A stretch of 64,000 nt of DNA, taken from assembly GCA_025141675.1 (NCBI GenBank), contig CP081162.1, positions 1 to 64,000 of the forward strand. The letters run 5' to 3'. The notes below the pieces were generated by a model. The model searched no databases, was not told where the DNA came from, and was given only the letters and a program-made list of their open reading frames with translations. Made by a program: the position numbers and the translations under genes. The DNA is from Rhodobacteraceae bacterium S2214 (GTDB lineage Bacteria > Pseudomonadota > Alphaproteobacteria > Rhodobacterales > Rhodobacteraceae). This document shows positions 17,755-27,130 of this stretch, in pieces. Position 1 is the stretch's first letter, and each line of letters opens with the position of its first letter.

Positions 17755-19011
17755 TTATTTATTGTTTTCAATTGAAGGTTTCTCCCATGTGTCGCGATGC
17801 AAATCCGGGGTGGCCGGACGTTGTTCAAAGTTCCGACGGGTGTTTGGTTGGCCCATGCCAATCTGAGGCATAATTTTTTCGGTCATAAAGCGCGATAACT
17901 TGCGTTCAAATGCAGGACGACTGAATTCGCTTTGCACCCTGATTTGTGCAGCATTTGCGAGCCGCGACCGCAGCGACGGATCGTCAATCAAAGCAGTGAT
18001 CCCGCGGGCCATGCTGGCCGCGTCGGGGTCGACCAACATTGCAATATCGTCATCCAGTACCTGCGTGTGCGTCGGTAGTCGTGTCGCCAATAGTGGGCGA
18101 CCTGAATCGAGATAGCTGTAAACTTTCATCGGCGTATTGCGCCCTTTGGTGCGCGGCGACGCCACGATGGTTGCCTGCGCGAGATACCGTCCGATTTGCG
18201 CGACAGGACGGGGGCCAAGGATCGAAACTTGCGCGGTTATGCCTAGTTTTTGGGCACGTTCGCGTAGCGCGGATACATGCGATGGCGCTCCGCCGATAAT
18301 GACTAGCTGTACGTTAGCACCCTTCGCAACTGCGGCGGCAAAGCCGTCTAACAACAGATCCACGCCCTGATAAGCTTCCAAATTGCCGACATACATGATG
18401 ACTGGAACATCAAACTGACAATCCTCGGGCACCGGCAAGGACGGGGCGTCATCGGTTAGCGGAATGTCTTCGAGTGTCTGGATGGGAAGGTCGGGCGCAT
18501 GGGCGCGCGTAATATCGGCAAGCGCACGGCAACAGGTGATCGCGCCAATTGCTCCGCGGGCAGCGCGGCCTTCGGCGCGTTCGAATAGCCGTACAAGCCA
18601 ACCCGGTAAATTGAATTTGTCATCTAACTGCTCTGGAATGGAGCTATCGATATCGCAGATATAAGGAACACCAAAAAAGTGGCGTAGGACCAGCGCAATA
18701 TATGCTGACTCTTCGACAGCAATCACAAGATCGTGCCGTCCCCGCCTGAGTAGAGTGGCAGCTTTTGGCAGCATGACGATATCGGCAATTAGTTTCCGAA
18801 TGGAAAACCCAGGGCCAATGTCTGAGAGGAAACCCAAATGAGGAATGCGATGAACATCGACGCCGTTGATATCCAACTTCTTTCCGCCGGGGAACACTAG
18901 TAAATCAATGTGGTGGCCTTGCTTGGCCAATGCGGTCGCTAAATTGCGCACGGCAATAGGCGTTCCGCGTTCGATGAAAAAGGGCTGTGGCGCAAGTATC
19001 AGTACATCCAT
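17755..19011 (-). CDS. Glycosyltransferase family 4 (GT-B)
   Basis: GT-B glycosyltransferase of 418 residues. The N-terminal domain starts 'MDVLILAPQPFFIERGTPI' and carries the acceptor-site glycine/arginine loop. The C-terminal domain has 'VIMYVGNLEAYQGVDLLLDGF', 'LVIIGG' and the conserved late segment 'ASPRTKGRNTPMKVYSYLDSGRPLLAT', which replaces the classical E-x7-E motif. ATG 19011 is chosen because GAGGGGG lies just before it; an upstream in-frame ATG at 19083 lacks an SD. It probably extends the EPS repeat unit from a nucleotide sugar in the cytoplasm. Confidence 0.88.
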   Translation of the reverse strand: MDVLILAPQPFFIERGTPIAVRNLATALAKQGHHIDLLVFPGGKKLDINGVDVHRIPHLGFLSDIGPGFSIRKLIADIVMLPKAATLLRRGRHDLVIAVEESAYIALVLRHFFGVPYICDIDSSIPEQLDDKFNLPGWLVRLFERAEGRAARGAIGAITCCRALADITRAHAPDLPIQTLEDIPLTDDAPSLPVPEDCQFDVPVIMYVGNLEAYQGVDLLLDGFAAAVAKGANVQLVIIGGAPSHVSALRERAQKLGITAQVSILGPRPVAQIGRYLAQATIVASPRTKGRNTPMKVYSYLDSGRPLLATRLPTHTQVLDDDIAMLVDPDAASMARGITALIDDPSLRSRLANAAQIRVQSEFSRPAFERKLSRFMTEKIMPQIGMGQPNTRRNFEQRPATPDLHRDTWEKPSIENNK

Positions 19012-19517
19012 CAAAACCCCCTCGAAAGAGTAGCAATCGAGCCGAAATATCCTGAATACAAATGCTCTGAATGGCATGTGCATATGGATTGATTCTTGGG
19101 CCAGAAAAATTGGCCGCTCACGTGTCGCAGGGACATCATGCTAAAAGTCACTCGCTCAAAAAAATAATACGTGGGCGACAATAACTTGCCCAACATGATT
19201 ATTGCGCGTTCGGGGCATTACGGCAAGAAAAACATGATCTAGGCTATCAGCTGCTTCATTCATGATCAAAAAATATGCACTAATTCGATTGAATCTTTTC
19301 AGGTATTGTATTGTTTTTAATCAAACCATTGCGCAGTTTAGGCATGTCGGCGATGCTAGATGGATAGCCTGAGCGGAGAAAAGAATGCAGAATATCGATG
19401 CAGGGTTAGCGCCAATCTGTGCAGATCAAGCAGCGGATTTAGGCCTGCATGGTCCGTCTAAAGCCCATTGTTTTGACTTTGTAATTTTGCGCCTGCATCA
19501 GTTTAGGACATGTTAAT
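19012..19517. other. Intergenic region between divergent EPS genes, with a possible leader ORF
   Basis: There are 506 bases between the GT4 gene and the flippase gene, which point away from each other, so both promoters should lie here. A small frame at 19385-19516 on the plus strand (43 codons, GGAG seven bases before its ATG) ends one base before the TTG start of the flippase gene. It could be a translated leader that couples to it. Its peptide resembles nothing I know. Confidence 0.35.
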
Positions 19518-20993
19518 TTGAAGCGAAAATCAGCTTCACGGCCTACATTCTTTGCGAACGTCAGCGCCATGGCGGGTGGTCGGGTTTTGTCGATTGTCGC
19601 CCAAATCCTGATTCTGCCGATTATTGCGCGCTATCTTACGACATCCGAATTTGGCGCTGTGGCGCTGGCTATGGGCATAGTCGTTCTGGCCCAATTACTA
19701 AGCGACGGGGGCCTAGGTAAATCCTTGGTACGGCGACCCGATTATGTCGCGGAAGAATGGGATAGCGTGTTTTGGCTGCTGGCTGGAATCGGTACTTTGT
19801 TGAGTGCGGTTCTACTCATGACCGCACCGCTGTGGGAGGCATTGTTTGCGATGCCCGGTCTGACCGAGTTGATACGGGTCCTTTCTATTATTCCCATGAT
19901 CCAATCGCTTTCGGCTGTCTTCAATGCGGCACTAGAGCGCGACGATCGCTTCGTGTTGTTGGGTGGCTTACGTATCGTTTCCGTCATACTCAGCCTTGGT
20001 GCTGCAATTGGGCTTGCGACGAACGGTTTCGGGGCGTGGAGCCTTGTCATGCAGCAAATCGTGCTCTTCACAACACTTGCCATCGGCGCAGTGATCGCAA
20101 GCCCATTTCGTCCACGGTTACGGCTCAGACCCAAGTGGTTCAGGGGGCATCTGCGGTTTGCGCGCGATACGGTCGGAACTTCGCTCGTGTTTACACTGCA
20201 GCGACAGGCGCCAATCATGATGCTTGGTTTTGTATTGGGAGCAGGGCCGCTTGGGCTTTATTCGATGGCACTGCGGTTGCTGCGATTGCCCGAACTCGGT
20301 CTGGCCGGACCGGCTTCACAGGTCGTGTTTGTGCGGATGGCGCGGCGAACCTCCGACCCTGCAGGCATTGGTGCCCTCTACCTCGCGGCACTCCGCCTGC
20401 TTGCTTTAGTTATTGTACCGGGCATGTTCTGTCTCGCTGGGTTTGCGCCCGAATTGATTCCGCTCTTGCTGACCGATCGGTGGGGGAACGTTGCGCTTAT
20501 TTTCGCGCTGGCAGCACCAGCTTTTGCGATCGAATCGACGACATCGATGGCAGGTATGGCCTTTCTGGCAGCGGGGCAGACGACGCTGAGATTGCGGATG
20601 GCAACCGAACGCGCAATCCTGCAGATCGCGACGATCGCAATTGCGGTGCCATTCGGCATTAATGCTGTGGCGTTTGCGCTATCACTCTTCGCAATAATCT
20701 ATACGCCACGGTTATGGTGGTACGCCGGACGAATAGCCCCGTTTTCGCGAAAAAAAGCATTAGGTGCAATTGCTTGGCCGGTTCTATCAGGTATTTTCAT
20801 TTGGCTGATATCAGCAATGCTCGTTTCTTCGCTTGAAAACCAAACTGCCGTATTTTTGTTTGTTCTCGCTATTGGAATGGCGGCAATTGGTTGGGTGCTT
20901 GCTGCACTGCCCCAATTAAGCGAATTGCGAGGTGCAATCGCATTATTTCGCAAAGACGAAGGCACCGTCTCACAAGTTAAAGATTCAACCTGA
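19518..20993 (+). CDS. Wzx-like oligosaccharide flippase
   Basis: Polytopic protein of 491 residues (12-14 hydrophobic segments) of the polysaccharide-transport (PST/Wzx) MATE-like family. The N-terminus has the family opening 'ANVSAMAGGRVLSIVAQILI' and 'RYLTTSEFGAVALA', followed by 'LLSDGGLGKSLVRRPD'. It should flip the undecaprenyl-linked repeat unit to the periplasm for the polymerase encoded at 50674. The start is TTG 19518 with TAGGA upstream; no ATG lies close by in frame. This is the only clear Wzx in the window. Confidence 0.87.
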   Translation: MKRKSASRPTFFANVSAMAGGRVLSIVAQILILPIIARYLTTSEFGAVALAMGIVVLAQLLSDGGLGKSLVRRPDYVAEEWDSVFWLLAGIGTLLSAVLLMTAPLWEALFAMPGLTELIRVLSIIPMIQSLSAVFNAALERDDRFVLLGGLRIVSVILSLGAAIGLATNGFGAWSLVMQQIVLFTTLAIGAVIASPFRPRLRLRPKWFRGHLRFARDTVGTSLVFTLQRQAPIMMLGFVLGAGPLGLYSMALRLLRLPELGLAGPASQVVFVRMARRTSDPAGIGALYLAALRLLALVIVPGMFCLAGFAPELIPLLLTDRWGNVALIFALAAPAFAIESTTSMAGMAFLAAGQTTLRLRMATERAILQIATIAIAVPFGINAVAFALSLFAIIYTPRLWWYAGRIAPFSRKKALGAIAWPVLSGIFIWLISAMLVSSLENQTAVFLFVLAIGMAAIGWVLAALPQLSELRGAIALFRKDEGTVSQVKDST

Positions 20994-21110
20994 AATTGTT
21001 AGCCGTCTATACGGATCCGTAAAACTTGCCGTATTGCGAAACTAAAAGTATCATGTGAGTCTAATTTTTTCGATTTCTTTAAGACTAATTTATTTTTGTA
21101 AACGCCTTTA

Positions 21111-21116
21111 GGAGGT
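21111..21116 (+). promoter_or_regulatory. Strong ribosome binding site deciding a GTG start
   Basis: GGAGGT lies five bases before GTG 21122. It fixes the start of the 2002-residue RTX protein at a non-ATG codon, and shows that the protein begins directly in the GH16 domain without a signal peptide. Confidence 0.8.
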
Positions 21117-21121
21117 AAGTT

Positions 21122-24100
21122 GTGTTCATAGACACTCTAGATTCGCTGGATTCCAATTTTTGGTCTGTTTCCGACTTTTCTGTCGATGCCAGCTGGAACC
21201 ACACTGCATGGAATGCCGATTACTTACAGCTGTCCCAAGGTGAAGTGAGCCTGAATTTCGACGGAGCCGATTCCGGTACAAAAGATTTTACCGGAGCCGA
21301 GTTGCAATCGCAGCAATTCTTTGGCTACGGCTCTTATGAAATTGTCATGGCACCATCGGATACCTCCGGCGTCGTGTCGTCTTTTTTTCTATATAACAAT
21401 ACGTTCTTCGGCGGATCACAGCACAACGAAATCGACATTGAATTCTTGGGTGATGACACGACGCAAATTCACCTCAACTATTACTACGATGATCAACGGC
21501 TCGGCGCGACACAGACTGTTGTCGTCGACCTAGGGTTTGATGCGGCGGCGGAACTCCACGCATATCGCATTGATTGGATGCCCGACGGCATCTCTTGGTA
21601 CGTCGATGATGCGCTGATTTTCAATGTTGCGGCGGCGACTGCGCCTGTCCCAATTCCAGACGAAGGCATGAAAATGTTCATGAACATCTGGAGCGGCGGT
21701 GCCGATTTGGAAAATTGGCACGGGCCTGTTGCACCAGACGCCACCGGCACGGCACGCTACGATTCCGTCAGCTATACGCCTGTTTTGGCCCCGGTTGAGG
21801 GCACTGAAGGAAAAGATCGACTGAAAGCCGTTCCGTTTATGCCTACGATCATGCACGGCTATGGCGGTGACGATGGATTGCAGGGCGGAGACACCGACGA
21901 CTTCGTCTATGGCGGTACGGGCCGCGACTGGATCATGGGGCATGGCGGAAATGACGTGCTGGACGGTGGTGAGGGCCAAGATGTTCTTGGTGGTGGTACA
22001 GGTGCGGATGTTTTTCAGTGGGACGTCGCTTCGCTTGGGGATTGGCGGGACCGCATCGATGATTTTACCCCATCTGAAGGCGATGTGATTGATATCTCTG
22101 CGATTTCCGCAGCTTACGGCTGGGATGCTGCGGCCGCAGAAGCTGCGATTACGGTTTTGGTCAGCTCGCGCGGGACCAAAATCAATATTGAAGTGCCTGA
22201 CATGGGATTGCTCCCGCTTGTAGAACTACGCGATGTTACGCCGGCTGAGATTTCGGTTGCGGCGGGGACGTTGCGGTTGGTGGCGGGGCCTCCTCCGGGA
22301 TCTGCGGATGACGACGGGAACATGGCGCTGGCTTTGGGTGCTGGTATGACCGATGCCACAATCGCGCCGGGCGAAGAGACCGCCGTGACGCTTGATCTGA
22401 CCGGTCTGGATGCAGATGCCACCGCCACGGTGACGATCCTTGACGGGGCGGGCGGGTCTGTTTCAGCCCCGCTGGCCGCAGACGGCACAGCCACGCTCGA
22501 CGTCAGCGCATTGGTCGACGGCACAGCCACAACCCGCGTCACCGCAACAGACGCAGAAGGCAACACAACAACACTCAACGGGCCTGCTTTGCTGCTTGAT
22601 TTTGCACCGGATACATCTGCGGATGAAGACGGCAATCTTGGGATCACGGCACCCGATCTGGCGATTGATGCCACCGAAGTTGCAGCTGTGACGCTGACAG
22701 CCACAGGTCTGGACGCTGATGCAACGGCTGTGATCACGGTCACCGATGGCGTGACGAGCGTGGTGTCGGGCGTGCTGACCCCCGGTGCTGCGTCAACCGT
22801 GTTGAACCTGTCGGGCCTGACCGACGGGCCACTGACCACGTCCATCACTGCCACAGATACCAGTAGCAACGTGACGCCAGCCATTGCTGGTCCGACGTTG
22901 ACGCTCGACACCGTTTCCGATCCCGTGCCGCAAAACGCGATCACCGGCACGGCCGGTGATGACTGGTTGAACGGCACCTCGGGCGACGACCTGATCTTGG
23001 GCGGCGACGGACGTGACCGGCTGCGCGGCGAAGGCGGCAATGACACGATTGAAGGCGGCGCAGGCAAGGACAACCTTGGCGGCGGCACAGGCGCAGACAT
23101 CTTCGCCTACGCACCAGACGCGCTGATCGGCGGGCGGGACCGTATCGAAGATTTCAGTCCCGGCGAGGGCGATGTCATCGACCTGTCCGCAATTTCCGCA
23201 GCTTATGGCTGGGACGCGGCCGCCGCAGAGGCTGCGGTTTCGGTGATCGACAGCTATCTAGGTGTGATCATTGCGGTGAATGTACCCGGCACCGGTGAAG
23301 TCGGCGTGGCCGAACTACGTGATGTTACGCCGGCTGAGATTTCGGTTGCGGCGGGGACGTTGCGGTTGGTGGCGGGGCCTCCTCCGGGATCTGCGGATGA
23401 CGATGGGAACATGGCGCTGGCTTTGGGTGCTGGTATGACCGATGCCACAATCGCGCCGGGCGAAGAGACCGCCGTGACGCTTGATCTGACCGGTCTGGAT
23501 GCTGACGCCACCGCAACGGTGACGATCCTTGACGGGGCGGGCGGGTCTGTTTCAGCCCCGCTGGCCGCAGACGGCACAGCCACGCTCGACGTCAGTGCAC
23601 TGGCCGACGGCACAGCCACAACCCGCGTCACCGCAACAGACGCAGAAGGCAACACAACAACACTCAACGGGCCTGCTTTGCTGCTTGATTTTGCACCGGA
23701 TACATCTGCGGATGAAGACGGCAATCTTGGGATCACGGCACCCGATCTGGCGATTGATGCCACCGAAGTTGCAGCTGTGACGCTGACAGCCACAGGTCTG
23801 GACGCTGATGCAACGGCTGTGATCACGGTCACCGATGGCGTGACGAGCGTGGTGTCGGGCGTGCTGACCCCCGGTGCTGCGTCAACCGTGCTGGACCTGT
23901 CGGGCCTGACCGACGGGCCACTGACCACGTCCATCACTGCCACAGATACCAGTAGCAACGTGACGCCAGCCATTGCTGGTCCGACGTTGACGCTCGACAC
24001 CGTTTCCGACCCCGTGCCGCAAAACGCGATCACCGGCACGGCCGGCGATGACTGGTTGAACGGCACCTCGGGCGACGACCTGATCTTGGGCGGCGACGGA

Positions 24101-27100
24101 CGTGACCGGCTGCGCGGCGAAGGCGGCAATGACACGATTGAAGGCGGCGCAGGCAAGGACAACCTTGGCGGCGGCACAGGCGCAGACATCTTCGCCTACG
24201 CACCAGACGCGCTGATCGGCGGGCGGGACCGTATCGAAGATTTCAGTCCCGGCGAGGGCGATGTCATCGACCTGTCCGCAATTTCCGCAGCTTATGGCTG
24301 GGACGCGGCCGCCGCAGAGGCTGCGGTTTCGGTGATCGACAGCTATCTAGGTGTGATCATTGCGGTGAATGTACCCGGCACCGGTGAAGTCGGCGTGGCC
24401 GAACTACGTGATGTTACGCCGGCTGAGATTTCGGTTGCGGCGGGGACGTTGCGGTTGGTGGCGGGGCCTCCTCCGGGATCTGCGGATGACGATGGGAACA
24501 TGGCGCTGGCTTTGGGTGCTGGTATGACCGATGCCACAATCGCGCCGGGCGAAGAGACCGCCGTGACGCTTGATCTGACCGGTCTGGATGCTGACGCCAC
24601 CGCAACGGTGACGATCCTTGACGGGGCGGGCGGGTCTGTTTCAGCCCCGCTGGCCGCAGACGGCACAGCCACGCTCGACGTCAGTGCACTGGCCGACGGC
24701 ACAGCCACAACCCGCGTCACCGCAACAGACGCAGAAGGCAACACAACAACACTCAACGGGCCTGCTTTGCTGCTTGATTTTGCACCGGATACATCTGCGG
24801 ATGAAGACGGCAATCTTGGGATCACGGCACCCGATCTGGCGATTGATGCCACCGAAGTTGCAGCTGTGACGCTGACAGCCACAGGTCTGGACGCTGATGC
24901 AACGGCTGTGATCACGGTCACCGATGGCGTGACGAGCGTGGTGTCGGGCGTGCTGACCCCCGGTGCTGCGTCAACCGTGCTGGACCTGTCGGGCCTGACC
25001 GACGGGCCACTGACCACGTCCATCACTGCCACAGATACCAGTAGCAACGTGACGCCAGCCATTGCTGGTCCGACGTTGACGCTCGACACCGTTTCCGACC
25101 CCGTGCCGCAAAACGCGATCACCGGCACGGCCGGCGATGACTGGTTGAACGGCACCTCGGGCGACGACCTGATCTTGGGCGGCGACGGACGTGACCGGCT
25201 GCGCGGCGAAGGCGGCAATGACACGATTGAAGGCGGCGCAGGCAAGGACAACCTTGGCGGCGGCACAGGCGCAGACATCTTCGCCTACGCACCAGACGCG
25301 CTGATCGGCGGGCGGGACCGTATCGAAGATTTCAGTCCCGGCGAGGGCGATGTCATCGACCTGTCCGCAATTTCCGCAGCTTATGGCTGGGACGCCGCCG
25401 CTGCAGAGGCTGCGGTTTCGGTGATCGACAGCTATCTAGGTGTGATCATCGCGGTGAATGTACCCGGCACCGGTGAAGTCGGCGTGGCCGAACTACGTGA
25501 TGTTACGCCGGCTGAGATTTCGGTTGCGGCGGGGACGTTGCGGTTGGTGGCGGGGCCTCCTCCGGGATCTGCGGATGACGACGGGAACATGGCGCTGGCT
25601 TTGGGTGCTGGTATGACCGATGCCACAATCGCGCCGGGCGAAGAGACCGCCGTGACGCTTGATCTGACCGGTCTGGATGCTGACGCCACCGCAACGGTGA
25701 CGATCCTTGACGGGGCGGGCGGGTCTGTTTCAGCCCCGCTGGCCGCAGACGGCACAGCCACGCTCGACGTCAGCGCATTGGTCGACGGCACAGCCACAAC
25801 CCGCGTCACCGCAACAGACGCAGAAGGCAACACAACAACACTCAACGGACCTGAATTATTCATATCAATCGCTGGATCGGACGATCAGATTTTCGCGGTC
25901 ATGACTGAGGGCTTGCTGATCGATCTGGAAGCTGGCCAATATGCGTTGGCCCCGAAGGTCCTCCCAATCGGCGATTCAATTACACAAGGTGTTGTGGATG
26001 GAACCGAAGTGGCCGCAATCCGCGACGGGTATCGTGGCGATTTGTTAGATTCGATTATCGCTGCGGGCGGCTGGGTCGATTATGTCGGTGTTTTCAACAA
26101 CGGCCCTGACACTATGCTAGATCGCGATCACAGTGGTGAACCGTCTGTCGCGTTGCGTCAGATCGTTGGCAGCGGGAAGGATTCGGACCTGTCAGATAAT
26201 CTTGCAGCGCTTGCGCCTGATCTAACGCTTTTGATGGCGGGTACGAATGATATCGAATTCCGCTCTGGAAACTTCTTTCCAATACATCTGCCTAACATTG
26301 TTAACAATATCGACAAAGCCGTTACGCAGTTTTACCAGCAGCCCGCTTCAGCGGAGAAGTATCTAGTGATATCGACGATTGCGCCAAAACTGACCCATGA
26401 TGTGCCAATGGAATATGCACATTTTGTCAACGAAGGTTATAGTATCGTCGATGGTGAAGAGGTGGTCGGCGATGTTGGTAATGGCACCTATGTGAGTGGT
26501 CTGCGTGCAAAGGTTGAAGATCTTCAAGCGACTCACGCGACGCTTCTTCTTTTCGACAATCCTCATGCCCAGGTCCCGTCTACACCTGCTGAAGGCACTG
26601 ATCATTTGTCGGTCGACGATGTTCATTATTCGGACGCCGCATACACAGAATATGCAAGCGATCTCTTTGCCTTTGTTGAAGCTGAAACCGGATTATTTAG
26701 CGGCACAGGCCTTGACTGGCAGGGGACACCATCGGGATTGGCAGATGTGATCGGCGGGCGCGCGGGCGATCGGATTTCAGGAACATCAGGTGATAATATC
26801 ATCGACGGTGCCGCCGGATCAGACTTGATCGAGGGTCGTGGAGGTGCGGACACGTTTGTGTTCAATATCGATACTGTCGAGGCAGGCGTAACTGACCGAA
26901 TCCTCGATTTTTCCGCGCTTGAGGGCGACAAGTTGGATGTCAGTGGGATTTCGCAGCACTTTGGTTGGACAACCGAAAGTACAGCTGAGCTCGGTTTCAA
27001 TCTCAACGGGATCGATAGCGGTGTCGAATTGCGTCTGACCGATCCGGACGGTGTTGATTTCGTTCTGGCGCATCTGCAAGGTCTGGCGCTTTCCGATGTT

Positions 27101-27130
27101 TCGGAAGCAACGGACATCCTGTTCGTCTAG
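21122..27130 (+). CDS. Giant secreted RTX protein: GH16 + tandem repeats + SGNH esterase
   Basis: Protein of 2002 residues. Residues 1-225 are a GH16 domain with the lichenase-type active site EIDIEFLG (Glu103, Asp105, Glu107), related to ExoK. RTX nonapeptides follow (GGxGxD-type, about 240-300). Residues 368-1576 are three complete and one partial copy of a 363-residue unit: two bacterial Ig-like segments ('TATVTILDGAGG', 'TSITATD'), an RTX stretch and a 'GRDRIEDFSPGEGDVIDLS' module. Residues about 1610-1850 are an SGNH hydrolase with GDSIT (1617), GTND (1707) and 'DDVHYSD' (about 1832). A last RTX block ends in a hydrophobic 'DILFV', a type I secretion-like C-terminus. It probably cuts and deacylates extracellular polysaccharide, perhaps the EPS made here. 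No signal peptide. Confidence 0.9.
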   Translation: MFIDTLDSLDSNFWSVSDFSVDASWNHTAWNADYLQLSQGEVSLNFDGADSGTKDFTGAELQSQQFFGYGSYEIVMAPSDTSGVVSSFFLYNNTFFGGSQHNEIDIEFLGDDTTQIHLNYYYDDQRLGATQTVVVDLGFDAAAELHAYRIDWMPDGISWYVDDALIFNVAAATAPVPIPDEGMKMFMNIWSGGADLENWHGPVAPDATGTARYDSVSYTPVLAPVEGTEGKDRLKAVPFMPTIMHGYGGDDGLQGGDTDDFVYGGTGRDWIMGHGGNDVLDGGEGQDVLGGGTGADVFQWDVASLGDWRDRIDDFTPSEGDVIDISAISAAYGWDAAAAEAAITVLVSSRGTKINIEVPDMGLLPLVELRDVTPAEISVAAGTLRLVAGPPPGSADDDGNMALALGAGMTDATIAPGEETAVTLDLTGLDADATATVTILDGAGGSVSAPLAADGTATLDVSALVDGTATTRVTATDAEGNTTTLNGPALLLDFAPDTSADEDGNLGITAPDLAIDATEVAAVTLTATGLDADATAVITVTDGVTSVVSGVLTPGAASTVLNLSGLTDGPLTTSITATDTSSNVTPAIAGPTLTLDTVSDPVPQNAITGTAGDDWLNGTSGDDLILGGDGRDRLRGEGGNDTIEGGAGKDNLGGGTGADIFAYAPDALIGGRDRIEDFSPGEGDVIDLSAISAAYGWDAAAAEAAVSVIDSYLGVIIAVNVPGTGEVGVAELRDVTPAEISVAAGTLRLVAGPPPGSADDDGNMALALGAGMTDATIAPGEETAVTLDLTGLDADATATVTILDGAGGSVSAPLAADGTATLDVSALADGTATTRVTATDAEGNTTTLNGPALLLDFAPDTSADEDGNLGITAPDLAIDATEVAAVTLTATGLDADATAVITVTDGVTSVVSGVLTPGAASTVLDLSGLTDGPLTTSITATDTSSNVTPAIAGPTLTLDTVSDPVPQNAITGTAGDDWLNGTSGDDLILGGDGRDRLRGEGGNDTIEGGAGKDNLGGGTGADIFAYAPDALIGGRDRIEDFSPGEGDVIDLSAISAAYGWDAAAAEAAVSVIDSYLGVIIAVNVPGTGEVGVAELRDVTPAEISVAAGTLRLVAGPPPGSADDDGNMALALGAGMTDATIAPGEETAVTLDLTGLDADATATVTILDGAGGSVSAPLAADGTATLDVSALADGTATTRVTATDAEGNTTTLNGPALLLDFAPDTSADEDGNLGITAPDLAIDATEVAAVTLTATGLDADATAVITVTDGVTSVVSGVLTPGAASTVLDLSGLTDGPLTTSITATDTSSNVTPAIAGPTLTLDTVSDPVPQNAITGTAGDDWLNGTSGDDLILGGDGRDRLRGEGGNDTIEGGAGKDNLGGGTGADIFAYAPDALIGGRDRIEDFSPGEGDVIDLSAISAAYGWDAAAAEAAVSVIDSYLGVIIAVNVPGTGEVGVAELRDVTPAEISVAAGTLRLVAGPPPGSADDDGNMALALGAGMTDATIAPGEETAVTLDLTGLDADATATVTILDGAGGSVSAPLAADGTATLDVSALVDGTATTRVTATDAEGNTTTLNGPELFISIAGSDDQIFAVMTEGLLIDLEAGQYALAPKVLPIGDSITQGVVDGTEVAAIRDGYRGDLLDSIIAAGGWVDYVGVFNNGPDTMLDRDHSGEPSVALRQIVGSGKDSDLSDNLAALAPDLTLLMAGTNDIEFRSGNFFPIHLPNIVNNIDKAVTQFYQQPASAEKYLVISTIAPKLTHDVPMEYAHFVNEGYSIVDGEEVVGDVGNGTYVSGLRAKVEDLQATHATLLLFDNPHAQVPSTPAEGTDHLSVDDVHYSDAAYTEYASDLFAFVEAETGLFSGTGLDWQGTPSGLADVIGGRAGDRISGTSGDNIIDGAAGSDLIEGRGGADTFVFNIDTVEAGVTDRILDFSALEGDKLDVSGISQHFGWTTESTAELGFNLNGIDSGVELRLTDPDGVDFVLAHLQGLALSDVSEATDILFV
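22223..25850 (+). repeat. 1089-bp tandem repeat, 3.3 copies, inside the RTX protein
   Basis: The units are 22223-23311, 23312-24400, 24401-25489 and a partial copy 25490-25850. The period is exactly 1089 bp (363 codons) and the copies are almost identical at DNA level. Copies 2 and 3 differ at only a handful of positions. Copy 1 and the partial last copy share variants such as 'GCATTGGTCGAC' where copies 2 and 3 have 'GCACTGGCCGAC'. Such near-identity points to recent amplification or gene conversion and allows copy-number change by homologous recombination. Confidence 0.95.

Noticed and set aside
22114..25278. Long antisense open frames (311-328 codons) across the tandem repeats
   Set aside because: They are Ser/Pro/Val-rich mirror frames of the repeat and recur with its period, caused by the codon bias of the plus-strand gene. 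No SD or family match.
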